From Labyrinthula sp. Ha (taxonomy: Eukaryota; Sar; Bigyra; Labyrinthulida; Labyrinthulaceae): a stretch of 64,000 nt of DNA. Positions 1 to 12,130 of the stretch are shown piece by piece. Location of the stretch: positions 1,860,001 through 1,924,000 of the forward strand of contig JAALGZ010000004.1 in assembly GCA_015227615.1 (NCBI GenBank), in the 5' to 3' direction. The position numbers and the translations under genes are program-made. A model generated the notes under the pieces. That model searched no databases. It was not told where the DNA came from and worked only from the letters and a program-made list of their open reading frames with translations. The number at the start of each line of letters is the position of its first letter. The stretch's first letter is position 1.

Positions 1-1
1 T

Positions 2-673
2 GCAGACACTGAAAAACTGCGAAATCGAAAAAAAAAAGACGCGACCACCTCTCCATCACAGCCAAAAAACTGGAAAGCACTCCAGCTCTTAGGTCTAGAT
101 AAGGGAGTTGACCTATCTCCAGCCCCAGCACAGAAGAAAAGCTCCAAGAAGAAACTTAGGACTTCTTTGCGTAGAGCTTCATTCGAGGACTTTGGTGGTT
201 CTGTAATTAGTGTGGAAGATGATGATTACAAATCTGTGAAGAGTTTTGATTCAATTAACGAGATGAATCCTTTGCTGGTGAGTCAAAAGATGAAATTTGC
301 TCGGAAAGAGCTTAGGAAACCTTCCCTTAACTCTTTGAAGCGTACTAGACACAAGAAAAAGACTGACACAGCTTTGAGTTTTGAGAAAGACGAGATTGTT
401 GCCCTTCGAACTTTGTTCATGTTCGTTGACAGAGACAGTAAGGGTGGAATAGATGCCGAATCCTTAATGACGTGGGTTGAGGAACAGGATGTTGATGTTA
501 AAGTGGAGGACTGTCTCATCTGCATAGAGGCGGTTGATTATGATGGGGATGGTGTCATTGGGTTTGACGATTACCTGATTTTTGCAGCAAAGAATAAAAA
601 AGAGTGGTTAGAGGATCAATATAAGCAGGTAATTGAGACCCTTAAAAAGCTAGAGGCACGTAAAGGCTCGTAA
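2..673 (+). CDS. EF-hand calcium-binding protein, 5'-partial
   Basis: The reading frame is open from the window edge to a TAA stop, so the true start lies upstream and 223 residues are visible. The first ~55 residues are Lys/Ser/Pro-rich and look disordered, followed by a basic stretch. Two EF-hand loops lie near the C-terminus. The first (in-window residues ~143-154, D-R-D-S-K-G-G-I-D) is degenerate and may bind Ca2+ poorly. The second (residues ~179-190, DYDGDGVIGFDD) has Asp at positions 1, 3 and 5, Gly at 6 and Ile at 8, and Asp rather than Glu at position 12. The protein ends in a charged helix. This fits a calmodulin-like EF-hand pair as a regulatory module at the end of a larger protein. 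The partner or catalytic part, if any, is outside the window. The EF-hand call is solid; any more specific identity is not possible. Confidence 0.8.
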   Translation, partial: ADTEKLRNRKKKDATTSPSQPKNWKALQLLGLDKGVDLSPAPAQKKSSKKKLRTSLRRASFEDFGGSVISVEDDDYKSVKSFDSINEMNPLLVSQKMKFARKELRKPSLNSLKRTRHKKKTDTALSFEKDEIVALRTLFMFVDRDSKGGIDAESLMTWVEEQDVDVKVEDCLICIEAVDYDGDGVIGFDDYLIFAAKNKKEWLEDQYKQVIETLKKLEARKGS

Positions 674-1974
674 CTGGACAGGTTCTCTCCAGCATATAAC
701 TGTGTATGTTGTTGGTTACGATTTCTATTCGACTGATTATGATTTTTTCGATATATGAAGTTCATTAGGGGAAGGTAGTTTTATTACTCTGTTATCAATA
801 TAACCATATTCGCTAATATCCTCTCCCGGGTTCTCTTATTTTTTGCTCCATATATATATCCTTAGTTACAACAAGATAACTAGACTAATCACAAACCAGA
901 CGGCAAACACGATGATACCGTACTTTACAGTAGAAATGTTACCTTACAAGTCGCAACCCCAAGAAATGAGTAGGAGCCAGAGCAATATCTAGTTTAGTTT
1001 TGTACGCGGTGGAAGAGCTCTAGCTCTCTAAATTCATCAGAAATTTTTCGAACAGCTTTTCTAGCTAAAATAAATGTTGCTTCAGTAAAGCAGAGTTATA
1101 AGCTTTCAAACTCATACATACATGATGTACAATATATTGGACTAACTGAGAAAGTCGTTAATCACGATATATGTTACGAATTGAAAAAATTAGATTTTGT
1201 ATCTTGAGCAATTATGTCCACTTTTCTTCAATTAAGCTACATGTTTTTCCAAACTCAAAATTATCCAAGAATAAGAAAACTTTTGTGCTCTATTCATGAA
1301 CTTCGTTGCATCTATACCAGGAATACCTAAACAATTGCAAGAGTTAGGAAATAAAAGTATTTTGTTGAAAAAAGTTATAGCAAATAAAAGATTATCAGAC
1401 TGAATTAGAGAACATATTACAAGAAGTATTTGTCTCGACAATGACCTGTTGAAATGACTTCAAGCACATTAGGTAGCTCCTGGTAACAGATAGTGGCAGA
1501 GATAATGTACTTCGGGAGACATTAAATTATCTGTTCCATTAGTAAATATAATAAGTAAACTTGCGTCATTACTGGTAGTTTCGAAGAGTTAGCAACTGAT
1601 GAAAGTATTCTTAGTCCAAAGACATTATAGTTGCTATGTAGCAAACATCAAAAGCTAGCAATTATTTCCTCCAACGCTCTTTCTACTCCGAACCGTATAT
1701 ATATCACAGAATAAAAATGTTGTATTTCAATGGTCGTTATAGTTGTTATAGGGTAGTTAGTTAGTTTGGTTTTTGACTGCTAGCTTCGTACACACTGATC
1801 GTTCCAATATTTGCATTTGTAGATATAAAAGAAAACAAAGGAACACGCAATAAGTCCAAGACTATGTTTTGAGTCTTTAATCCTTAGTATAAGAAACGAG
1901 ACTTACTTATGAATTAAGTTGCAAAGAAAAGAAAATAGGAAACATGACTTAACTAACTTAAATAAAAGAATATC
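674..1974. other. Intergenic, no gene seen
   Basis: About 1.3 kb of AT-rich DNA between the EF-hand gene and the stop of the tetraspanin-like gene. The genes point toward each other, so this holds both 3' flanks. No coding signature, RNA gene or repeat is recognisable. Confidence 0.6.
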
Positions 1975-3210
1975 TTATAATACACTGTTAATAATATCTG
2001 GATCCTCTTCCAACTTTTTCCTTGGAATACTAGACCTTACAACCGACCGTGCCGGTTTGTTTTCTCCATTTACTCTCAGTGGAACAGCTATATTAGATTC
2101 TTGTACACTATCAATACTACCTGCTCTTAACCTAGTACTAGATCCACCATCGCCTCTCATAATTCTATTTCCTTCATTTAGAGTAATGAGAGATTGATTT
2201 CCTCTTCTGCTCAGATGAGTACTACTTCCATCCCCACTACCCAATCGGCCAGAAATTCTATTGTTCCTAGTAGAACTTGTGACTGTTAATCTCTGTGATA
2301 ATCTATTTCGCTCAGCAAGATTTCCTACACTGCTCAGACCCCTTCCAACACTTGTATGTGTAGTCACTGGAACAGCTTGTAAAATTTCACGATCATTTCG
2401 ACCTCGTAAACCATCAAAATCTAGCCTTGAATCTTTTCCAAATATTAAATATATGACAAAAACCACAAGTAAAAATTCAATTCCACCAATAGCAATCCCA
2501 ATGTAGGCTAAAGATCCCAAGTTACTAGTTATAAGTTCTACTACATCTGAAAGAAATTGTGTGGGATTTCCAGATCCACATTTCTCATTCAAAGAATCAC
2601 CAACAACATCTAAACGTTCAAGTGCAGAGCAAACAGAAGCGTCAACTTCTCTTTCTAAACTTCCTTGACTTCCATCAAAACAAACTCCATCATCATCAAG
2701 CGAACACAAAGTAACAGAGAGGCAAAAATTTTCAGCTACTTGTGATGTACTACAGAAATCTGAATCTAAAACACAGCATGTAGAATATGAACGAAGTAGA
2801 TAATTTGAAATTGTAACAGTTTGTCTATCAAGAGAAATTGTGTCCGTTGAATTATTAATTGAATCAATAACGCCGACATAAACAAGAAGAAAAAATGCTC
2901 CAATAACTTGAGCAGATATTATTAAGATAAGAAAAAATAAATATATCTTTAGGATAAATTTATTATCTGAGATTCCACCAAAAATAGCCAGGATTGAAAA
3001 AATAAACAACATTAAGCCTCCACACAGAAGGTATATAAAGGAGTTGGTCGAAACTAAATCGTCAAACTCAGAAAAATTTTTTAGTCCATAAGAGGAAAGT
3101 CCAATTAGAGTTAATGAGACAAGTAATAATATTAAATTGACTGAGATTAATGAAACCAATGCTAGGTTCGAACAGAATCCACCTGAAAATGCTTCCCTGA
3201 GTTTATTCAT
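1975..3210 (-). CDS. Tetraspanin-like four-pass membrane protein
   Basis: A 411-residue protein, ATG to TAA, no intron evident. Four hydrophobic segments lie at residues ~14-40, 57-80, 87-115 and 232-258. The spacing is that of tetraspanins: a short first loop, a tiny inner loop and a large second extracellular loop (~116-231). That loop holds a Cys-Cys pair at 145-146 plus about seven further cysteines, as expected for the disulfide-bonded large loop, although the classical CCG is CCV here. An unusually long C-terminal tail (~259-411, typical members have 10-30 residues) is Ser/Arg-rich, looks disordered and could be phosphorylated. Tetraspanins organise plasma-membrane or endosomal microdomains. 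The family call rests on topology and the cysteine pattern and not on a full signature; an unrelated four-pass protein is possible. The start codon is 92 bp from a divergent ORF. Confidence 0.65.
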   Translation of the reverse strand: MNKLREAFSGGFCSNLALVSLISVNLILLLVSLTLIGLSSYGLKNFSEFDDLVSTNSFIYLLCGGLMLFIFSILAIFGGISDNKFILKIYLFFLILIISAQVIGAFFLLVYVGVIDSINNSTDTISLDRQTVTISNYLLRSYSTCCVLDSDFCSTSQVAENFCLSVTLCSLDDDGVCFDGSQGSLEREVDASVCSALERLDVVGDSLNEKCGSGNPTQFLSDVVELITSNLGSLAYIGIAIGGIEFLLVVFVIYLIFGKDSRLDFDGLRGRNDREILQAVPVTTHTSVGRGLSSVGNLAERNRLSQRLTVTSSTRNNRISGRLGSGDGSSTHLSRRGNQSLITLNEGNRIMRGDGGSSTRLRAGSIDSVQESNIAVPLRVNGENKPARSVVRSSIPRKKLEEDPDIINSVL

Positions 3211-3302
3211 TTTGTGTTTCCGTATTTTCCCTATTTACCCTGTAATACATAAGTAGTCCAAAACGACCACTCTTTTCATTTTGGGCAATTAAACAGAAAC
3301 CA
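3211..3302. promoter_or_regulatory. Short divergent intergenic region, possible bidirectional promoter
   Basis: Only 92 bp separate the ATG of the tetraspanin-like gene (minus) from the ATG of the small ORF at 3303 (plus). If the small ORF is real, both promoters must lie here or overlap the genes. No motif is recognised with certainty. Confidence 0.3.
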
Positions 3303-3509
3303 ATGGAAAGAAAAATATCTCTCGAATTTTGGAATCAAGCAACAATAGACCAACCATTAGTAAATGTGAAAACAATTGATGAAGAGATCCGTGGGAATTT
3401 CATGGCAATTAACAACGATCAAAGCGAGTTTCTGCTTGAGATAAGGGAAGAGTTAATCAAGGTGAACATGTCCAAGGTAATGTGGATGGACGTTGAGATC
3501 AACAGCTGA
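3303..3509 (+). CDS. Small ORF, 68 aa, unknown function
   Basis: ATG to TGA, 68 residues, acidic and amphipathic, with no membrane segment. It is not recognised as any family. Points in favour are the balanced amino-acid use, unlike the Phe/Leu/Ile-rich chance ORFs nearby, and its head-to-head position with a real gene. A GTAATG donor-like site near 3477 and a pyrimidine-rich acceptor-like site near 3534 would replace the last ten residues by an immediate stop, so the exact C-terminus is uncertain. It may be a chance ORF. Confidence 0.3.
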   Translation: MERKISLEFWNQATIDQPLVNVKTIDEEIRGNFMAINNDQSEFLLEIREELIKVNMSKVMWMDVEINS

Positions 3510-4099
3510 AGACTGGGGTGTTTTTTTTTCAAAGTAAATACTTTTGCTTTTTTTGTGAATTGATGAACAATTTCTTTCCCCGTATGAATCATGATTCGAA
3601 CTAAATATTCGCTGATTCTTCTGATCACTTTGTTTCTTTGTAAGGATGAGATAAATTGGAAGAGCCGTATGAATGTTGATTACTATTTATTGTTACTCTC
3701 TGAACTTATGTTTTATGTTCATATGACGACTTGCGTCGGGCGGACTGATTTTTTGATGCATATCGACTATGTGTGTATTTTTTGTCTGATGACTTAATCT
3801 CTTTGATGAAACTTTTTCTCTTGACTCGTGAAAGTTATATTTGCTTATGAGAACTGAGGGATTTTTCATGCATGTAATATTTTTTAGATTTCTCAAGATG
3901 TGAGCTGGTTCCAACTGGAGGTGTTTCACTAGATAGAAACTGGTGTACCTGGACTGGGTTTAACTTTGTTGACTTCTTATGTGTTATTTCTATTTTATTG
4001 GTTTTGTAAATAAAACTTGGCTTAAGTGAATAATATAAAACGACACTAAACTGCTAGCTGAAAACCGTATTTTGATATTTTCCCTGTTTTCTATCCATC
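3510..4099. other. Intergenic, no gene seen
   Basis: AT-rich sequence between the small ORF and the decayed copia element. The only open frames are short and rich in hydrophobic residues, typical of chance ORFs in AT-rich DNA. Confidence 0.5.
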
Positions 4100-6900
4100 T
4101 TTTCCTTTCAGGATTTCAGGTCTAGTGTCTAAAAAACGTCTTACACTTCCAGGCTTTTTCATCATATCAGCTAAATTCTTCTTGCTCCTGATATGTTCCA
4201 CTTTCCATTCGTTCTCTTTTCTTACTTCTCTAACAAAAAAGCATTTGTTTTAATATGTCTTGATCTAAAAGATAGCGACTGTCCATCAAGTAGTTTTACT
4301 GTGCTTAAACTACCGCAGTAAATTTTCAACTCTGACTCCATCGTTTGAAGGAATCTTAACAACCCACATATCCATACCAGGATTGATAGGGCTCTAGTTA
4401 ATGCTATCGTCTCTGCTTCTGTTGTCAACTTAGGAAATTCTTTCTGCTTACTAGATTTCCATGATATTGGAACCGAGTTAAACAACATTATATAACCGTC
4501 AATTAATGTGTCATCTGGAGCCTTGCCCCAGCAGGCGTTACCATATACTTCTATAGCTATTCTTCCACTGTAAGGTCATATCTTCGCTCCTAACTCTTTG
4601 TTCTGTTGCAGATATCTTAATTCTCTTCTTGCTACGTTTAAGTGCTTTTTAATTGGGCATGATCCGAGGGTGGCTAATATCTTTATCGTAAACGCAATAT
4701 CCGGTCTAATTGTTTCATTTAGGTACGTCAGTGATTCAATGATCAACTAGTAAATTGCTAGATCTAATTTTCTTTTTTTTTCTTACATTTCTACTCATTC
4801 AGCATATACGATGTATTAATTTTCTGCTTTGAACTCTCCGTCTCATAATTTCGATTGACCTCCTCAATATACACTTTAAATGTGATGTTTGTGTACTTTC
4901 TTGCTTTTTCTATTTTATTCCCTACGAACTTCTGTGTAGTCGCCGTTTATTTCAGATCGTAAGCTTGATGCAAAGACTCCAATATGTCGTTACTAACTAT
5001 GTCTTTATCTCCGGTGACAAGAATATGGTCCACATACACAAGTAGAAAAACGAAAGAACCATCTGGATAATGCTTCCTGTACAGTGTGAACTCTACTCCA
5101 CATCTCTCCATACTTATTTTCACTAACGTCTTGCTCAAATACCAAAACCACGCCTTACTGGAAACCTTCAAGCCGTAAATGGCTTCATCCGACTTCCAAA
5201 CATAGCTCTTCCTCTTATTCAAATTCTTCAACGGCAGCTCATAGTAATTGAAACAAGGTAGCCTAGCATTCAAAAATGCATTGGATACGTCTAACTGGTA
5301 TATTTTATGGTTATTCCATTTTACTTAGGCGAGAAAAAGCCTGATGACTTCTTTGTTGGAAACTGGAGAATACGTTGCTGTCCTCACCTCTTAGTTTTTC
5401 CCTTTTGTTGCAAAACAAACTTTGTATTTTTGCTGATGGGTGACGTTATCTTTCTTTACTTCCAAAATCTCAATAAACAAAATTTGTTAACTCCTGGTGG
5501 TATCTTACTCAGTGGGAGTTTATGGCACTCTGCAATTATTGTAAAATTTTTGTATTCCTTCTCATAGGGAGTATTCCAGTGATCCTTGTCATGTCTGTGT
5601 CTTATCTGGAAATAGCTTCTGGGAACCACTTGGTGTTTGTACTGTTGTACCAAAAGTATTGTTCATCGATGAATATAGTAATGTTGCTCCTTCAGCTGAG
5701 TAATGTATATTTGTTTTCTTATTGTTGTTACATTTTATTATCACTCTGGTACTTTGTCGAACTCAATGGTGTGGTTTTCTAAAGGCTGTTCATTTCTTAT
5801 GTCAAGAAATTGGTTTCTAGCGGACAACCACTTCTCTATTTTCTCGATATATTTTTTCTCTTCTTCTTGTGCTGCTGAATCTCTTCTCTTCTTTCTGTTT
5901 CTGAGAAGTTCAATACTGTGTACATCTTTGAAGTTTCTAGTTAAGATGAGTTTTTATTCTTGCTGCTCAGAAAATAAAATTTTATTGTTTGGTCTTCTGG
6001 TCACAGATGTTTCCTCGTTTTTACCTGAATATGTATTTTATTTTTTATTTCCGGATCTATGTATATGGCATTTTGTCTGAAAATGAATATATTTTCCATC
6101 GTAGTTTTCCCTGAATGTTAATTCATAGGTTGACTTTAGCTGGTTATTTCTGGCTGTTCTCTCTAAATTGTTACTGTAAACATTCCTGCATAAGGCTAAT
6201 GCAGATGGGGCATTACAGCATTTTCCAAAAGTATACGTATCCTCAACAACAGATTTTTATTGGTCCTTTCTGTCAGTCGATTCATCTGGGAAGAATTAGT
6301 CCGGAATACTTGACTTTTATTCCAGTATTCATGTATAAAATCTCTACCACTTCATTCTTAAACTTAATTCCCTTGTCTGTGTATAAAGTAAATAGCTGGA
6401 AGTTGGAGATTGTCTGTAGTCTTTTTGATATATATATATCAACATCCTTGCTATTTTACTTTTCCTTTTACGTATTCATATATAGCATCTTGCACTTTTT
6501 GGACGCATCACTAATGAACAAAATACCACGCTCACCATGTTTTCCTTTGGATGTTATGCAACGGTGTTGCAGTAAATTTTCTGCAATGGATGTTGTGCTT
6601 GATAGGTACTGGATTTTCAAATTATGTTCTTTGTCAGTTTTGCCTTTGTGCAAACTCTGCAGGTTACTGAGAAGCTTCTTTCATTCCTTGAGATCTGATA
6701 ATAGTGCAAGATGGTTATTAGTGTTTCGTCCGCCGGATGACCCAAAAAAGTCTGCTATGGATAGCGGTTAACAGTTTTCGTAGCTAGCACCAATTGGTGG
6801 TGAAAAGAGTACTGTATTGCCACAGTTAACCTACATAGGTTTGGGTTGCCCTTCTAAACCATTTTGACACCTTTCTATTTCTTATTAGTAGAATTTTATC
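4100..6900 (-). mobile_element. Ty1/copia retrotransposon fossil, heavily decayed
   Basis: Read on the minus strand, copia pol parts occur in the expected order: a pre-integrase-like patch near 6.7 kb, an integrase-core patch near 6.5 kb, the start of reverse transcriptase near 5.65-5.45 kb, the RT core with the family's AIYGLK signature and a YVD-type active-site region near 5.27-4.95 kb, and RNase H near 4.49-4.22 kb with an SWKSSKQ...TTEAETIAL signature. It is broken in many places and clearly old. No LTRs, target duplication or gag could be recognised, so the ends given are approximate. It is different from the young copia element at 56.6 kb. Confidence 0.75.
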
Positions 6901-9900
6901 CCCGACTTCCATAATAATGAGTAGGGGCAGTCAATAACATTTTGTTGTAGTTATGATGACTATTCATAAGTGTGTTATTTTTCTTCTAATTAAATAAGAT
7001 TGTTTTGCATCCAGAAACCAATTAATTTTCTATGATCAACAAATAGCGTTAGGTAACTTTCATAAAAAAATATGGAAAAAATACCATCAATAATTAATTC
7101 CCAACCTACTATTCATTCCTACTAGCAAGGGAAATCAAAGCAATAGAAAAAAAAATGGTTCCAGACAATATGTAAGAATCTTAACCGAGCTACATAATGT
7201 GCAATTAAATTTTTTTAAGCTGTATTCCTAAGAATAGAGTTTTTTAGCTTGTAGAAATCATGTCCTAAAGTGCTATATGATCACATATTCTAGATTATAA
7301 TGTCGCCACGTTTGCATAGTGGGATCAGAGCGAAGTCTATTTGCGGTGAAACTTGCTTATTATGCCGTTTTATAAAAATAAGAACATACTCTGTAAGTGG
7401 TTCAAAGTCGGTTATTGGTTATTCACCCGCTATTAGGCGAGATTAGTGTGCATTAAAAGTGCTACAAGCTCAAGTACTTAGCAATCACCGGGTATAGCAT
7501 GATTACTGTAGAGCAATAGAAGAATAAGCAGGTACAGATATACACTGCAACCACTGCTCTATTTAATTCTACCTGTGATCCGTCGATCCACGTCTTTTTT
7601 ATACTGTTGTACATATATTTATTATGTCTTACTTTCTGTGGTACTGTTTTGAATCTTCTTGTGCTTTAAGCTGTTTCATTCTATTTGTAATAAAATACAG
7701 AACAATGAAGGTTCTTTATTGCATCCTCTTTAGATTTTTTAGCATTATACGTTTCAATTTCCCAAGGCTCATAAATAACACAAGTTTTAATGCACCTAGT
7801 AATGATAGTTATCGTCTATAAGTTGATTTAATTAATTAAGTTTCTTTTGTTGACATATCTTACGGCTTTTCCATATTCCAACCCCTGCCAAATACAAAGA
7901 ATGCTTATAGTGACAGTATAAGCATCTGTTCAAGTTACAAACAACATGCTCCTATATCTGGGGCTACTAAGAATCTTCAAATTTAAATGTATTAAGTATA
8001 AAAAATGATAAAAACAGGCATTCTTACTAGCTACATTCATGCTAATATTTCTGTTGCGAAATATCTGGTCATTGCAAGTATGGTTAAGAAGAAAGCCCCT
8101 CTATCAGAGCAATTACAAATATGCGCGTAGAAAACATGAATCGGAGCTAAAGATTGGCTGGGAAGAGTTAACATTTATAGTTTGAAAACGATTTTGACCT
8201 TTTTATACTGGGATAACTATTTCATTTATTTTCCATCTATCGGGTTCTGTGAGCTAAAACCTTGACTGGTATTTTTTGAAGGAAATTATATATACCTCTT
8301 CTATTCTTCATTACCCATAATCTTGTTTCAAGCTTTTACTCACCTTAAGTTTCAGGAGAAGTGAAAATCCTTCCATATCTCCTTACTCGAATATTGTATT
8401 AGTTTTGGTAAGAAGATGTGAGTAAAATAAAGTCGCGTCCATAGGAGTAATACTATTGTATTTACATTGCTGTAGCAAGGGTTTTAAAACCAACACGTCT
8501 TTATTCCTGGTTTTACAGTCCTGTACAAAGCCAAAGATTTAAAGCAATCCTGATACCCTAACATCTTTTCTCACTTTGATGAACTCTCAAAACATCTTTC
8601 AGTTCAAATTAACTTTTCTGGATAAATGCTGATATTGATTGAAGTGGTTTTTCATTTTGTCAGACATGACATAATTACTCTATAATTACATAAATTCTAA
8701 CTTTGATTTCATGAAAATGATAATTTTTATTTTGTGGGTTGATAGGAAAGACTTATAGTGCTCTAAAAAAATCACTGTTGTTTATTTTGGTTCCCGTTAA
8801 TGACCAAAGATGCTGCAGTGACTCTTTGTAGCCTTACATTTAGGTCAAACTAGGAAACTGGGGGAATTGGGACTTAACTATATATCTTATAATAATTACC
8901 AAGAAATAAGCATCGCTGAGTGGAAACTCCGAAAACACAAGGTGTATACTAATGTGTTCTTGTTTATTTCCTGTTCCATGTAATCAAGGCTTAGGTAATG
9001 GATATGGGTCCCAAACTTTTTTTTTAAGCTAGTTGAGACCTTTATTCAAAGATGGTAAACAAGAGCAAATAGAAGCTGCAAAATATTGTATACTAGTTCT
9101 TGGACTCTGAATATAGTCACATTACCAAAAAAATAAAAGTTTTGAAATTGTAGTTAGCTGTTATTTGGCTGATGTAAAATTGGTGATTGACTTTACTAAC
9201 ATCCACTGTGGGGCAAGTAGACAGTTTGGTCAGTTAACTTAAAACTAAGTATTGAAACAAGTTTTACAAGTTTAAACTTCTATGTAGAATCTTAGACTGG
9301 CCAACTAAGCTATGGAAGCTCTTATAGCTCGTTTAGATGTGACTCTTAGTCGGTTAACCAATCTACCCATGGCTTTTCAGACAACCCAGCTTAGCTTGTT
9401 GAGCTGTATTTGTACTTAATTAAGGTTTTTGTTACCTTATGAATACTTACTATATATGTTTACCTCTCTTTTGGATTGATATTTTTCTATGAACATATCT
9501 ATACTTGTTGTGTTTCAAGAATTGAGTTGCTATATAATCTAGTTACGACTCATGTAATTACCCAAAACAGTTTTACGCACAATAGCTACCTAACTAACTA
9601 TCTGCACAATATATGCTAAATATCACAGATTAACATGGTGCTGAAGTTATCTTTCATACAAAAGCCAGCTTGAGTTAATTTATACTTGGTGTGAAGACGA
9701 TGACTTGATTGGATTAGACATGTTGCATGACAGTACTTACCCTGCATTAAATGAGGAGATGATCGTCGAAGAAGTTTTCTAAGATCTAGCTTACGAAATG
9801 AAAGTTACGATACATTGAAGCCTAAGTGGTATTAGCTGGCAAGTATGTAGTAAAAGGTAAAAGTATAAATGAAAGCTATTATAAATCCCCTTATTATCTT

Positions 9901-11169
9901 AGAACTTAAGAATAACTTTCTTTGTTCTAATACTTCTCTTTCTCAATATTAAATATGAATGCAAATACTTATCTCAATTACAGTTCACTAGTTATTCAAA
10001 GAACCACATCCACAATGTGTAAAAGTATGTAAAAGCGTGTAAGATGGAAGAGGTGAATATACAACAAAGTATTTTATTAATTTCCGAAGATATGGCATAT
10101 ACAATAGTGTGTAAATTTTACTCAATGCAGCCTAGGAATCAATAAAATCACCTTCAAGTATTCTTTTTTTTTACCCAATGTATCTTCTAAATCAAGCTTT
10201 TTCATCATTGCTTTCAATCATGTTTCCTCATTTATCAAAAATCTATGGAAGTTGCACAGAGTTAAACCCATTCTATTTTTTTGCCAAGCCTTTAATCTAA
10301 AAACTTAAGCTTAAGACAAATCACACATATTACTAATGGGTTTATAGCTTAGTAAGCACAATATCATTTCTTGTTCCCCTCTGTTACACTAAATAACTAC
10401 ATTTAATTTTGTGTCAATTTCACATTGCAGGCTGAGTTTCATATGATGGGAGAGCTAACCTAGTGAAAATGTTCAGCAATTGGTTTTTCCTTTGTTATGC
10501 ACTAGTTTAACAAAACTATTTGGAGACATTCTAGGAAAAATAGTTAATTCTATAGATATAAAATTCTAGTTTGTATTTTTTCTTATCCTTTTATAAATCT
10601 AACACAATCTACTATAGACAAATTCAACTGAAAGTAAGAAAGTGCTACCAATGAAATCACCACTATATTAATAAAGCAGAACATGTTTTTTTCACCATAC
10701 TTGTTATCATATCCTCTTTTCTAGAAAGAAATGACTTCTTCCCTATAACTTTGTAATCACTAACTTTAGCAATTGTGGATTTATTCTTCTCTGTACCACA
10801 CTTGCCGAAGCGGAAAAACACTTTAGCTTGGGAAAAAGTTACTTCTTAAGCAAAAAAACATATATTTGCAAAATCAGTTCCTTTTGTGCCCAAGCATTAC
10901 TTAATCTAAGCACCATAGATAGGTTTGAACAACATGACATTGTATATAACATGCACATTGTAACGACACTATATTTCAATAACCAAAATAAGATAAGAGC
11001 AAATTTCATCCAGAAACGAGAGTATTCATCAAGTGGTAAAGAATAGATATTCCCTGTAGCTATGTAAGACCATCCCAAATACACAAATTTTCTCATTAAA
11101 GTTTGAAATCTTCTTCTCAGCAGTACTGCTAAAGTATCAAAACAGTGCTTTTCTAAAACATACAGGACG
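6901..11169. other. Gene-free AT-rich stretch, 4.3 kb
   Basis: No ORF with coding character, no tRNA-like promoter boxes and no long repeat were recognised. The distal end is the 3' flank of the minus-strand gene at 11170-12130. The first few hundred bases could hold eroded remains of the copia fossil, but nothing is identifiable. Confidence 0.5.
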
Positions 11170-12130
11170 TCATAGATGCTTCTCTTCATGTTCGAGTACA
11201 TTTACATCAGGCAACAATGGCATTGCTTCTTTCATGCGCTTTGGATTTGGTTCATCTTCTTCTGGAGTTAGTTCAAACGAAAAATGACTCATTCCTTTTT
11301 CTTCTATTTTCTTCAGCTTTTTAAAAAGAATTTCTGCATCAGAAACTAAACCTTGAAAAAGTTCAGGATTTTCTTTCGCCAAAATACTTGTAAACTCAAA
11401 ATCTACAACAGAAAGTGCAGTTCTAATGTGAGAAGAGACAATCACTAAATGATCTTCACCGTCTCTAGGAGTATTTAGATTATTGACTTTTGTCATAACT
11501 TCAACAGGAGTGCTCAAATTTCTGTAATTTAAAACAGATTCCCTAGGTTGTATTCTCTGAGTCGAAAACATTCTCTGAACTCTTTCTGAGAGTTTTTCTA
11601 CTTCAGGAAATAATTCTATAGAAAACTTGTTTTGAGTGAACTGATGGGATGTTGCTAATATCTTAATGCATACTTTTCCGCGGCCTTGATCATTAATATA
11701 AAGGCGCTAAATATAAAGATTAAAGAAACTGTACGCTTGAAGAACGAGAAGTTACCATGAAATAATTGCTCTTAATGTGTCCTGATTTATTTGATGTTTG
11801 ATCTGACCGGATTTCTTCCAAAGGTTTACATAGTTTATTCTCTGCATCAACTGTCCAAATCCTTGCGCCTATTGGGATAACTGGGCAACTTGTAACCCGA
11901 TGATGTCTTGAATCTCTTAGTTCGACCACAACGTCTATAGTGTTATTATCTCCACCCTTGCCTGCGTTCATCCAAACACCTCTTGTGTCTCGGATATCAG
12001 TTGGAACTGCACCACCATCTTTTCTTTTTATGTAATTTTCAGGAATTGAAAAGTATGTGCCCGTAATGATCAATTGCAGCGGCAAGTTATATCTGCTTGG
12101 TCGCTGAAGGTTGGTCGATGGATTATTCAT
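11170..12130 (-). CDS. Two-exon gene of unknown function, 310 aa
   Basis: Two adjacent open frames join across a 28-nt intron (11707-11734, GTACAG...TTTAG) without changing phase. The junction creates a continuous segment (SSS then RLYINDQGRGKVCIKI) that reads as one folded domain. Exon 1 is 12130-11735 (132 codons) and exon 2 is 11706-11173 plus a TGA stop. Residues ~15-165 look beta-rich (GVWMNAGKGG, TIDVVVELRDS, GARIWTVDAE). Residues ~145-185 include KILATSHQF and FSIELFPEVEKL, and residues ~165-290 are more helical. The C-terminus is Pro/Glu-rich with a short basic KRMKEA. There is no signal peptide or membrane segment, so it is probably cytosolic or nuclear. The family is not recognised; an immunoglobulin-like or DNA-binding beta-sandwich is only a guess. 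The splice model is much better supported than the function. Confidence 0.7.
11707..11734 (-). other. 28-nt spliceosomal intron
   Basis: On the minus strand it begins GTACAG and ends ATATTTAG. It is phase 0. Its removal joins the two open frames of the 11170-12130 gene. Without splicing, exon 1 would run to a TAA inside the intron. Confidence 0.75.

Noticed and set aside
3160-3172. GGTTCGAAC, a B-box-like tRNA promoter word
   Set aside because: It lies inside the tetraspanin-like coding region and there is no tRNA cloverleaf around it.
5307-6771. Several plus-strand open frames rich in Phe/Leu/Ser
   Set aside because: They are shadows of the minus-strand copia fossil; the minus strand shows RT and integrase signatures in order.
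7318-7331. TGGGATCAGAGC, similar to the copia primer site TGGTATCAGAGC
   Set aside because: It is on the plus strand, opposite to the nearby copia fossil, and no LTR end or gag-like sequence flanks it. Likely chance.
10839-11201. 120-codon minus-strand frame overlapping the end of the two-exon gene
   Set aside because: It starts inside the terminal exon in another frame and continues into AT-rich 3' flank with no motif.
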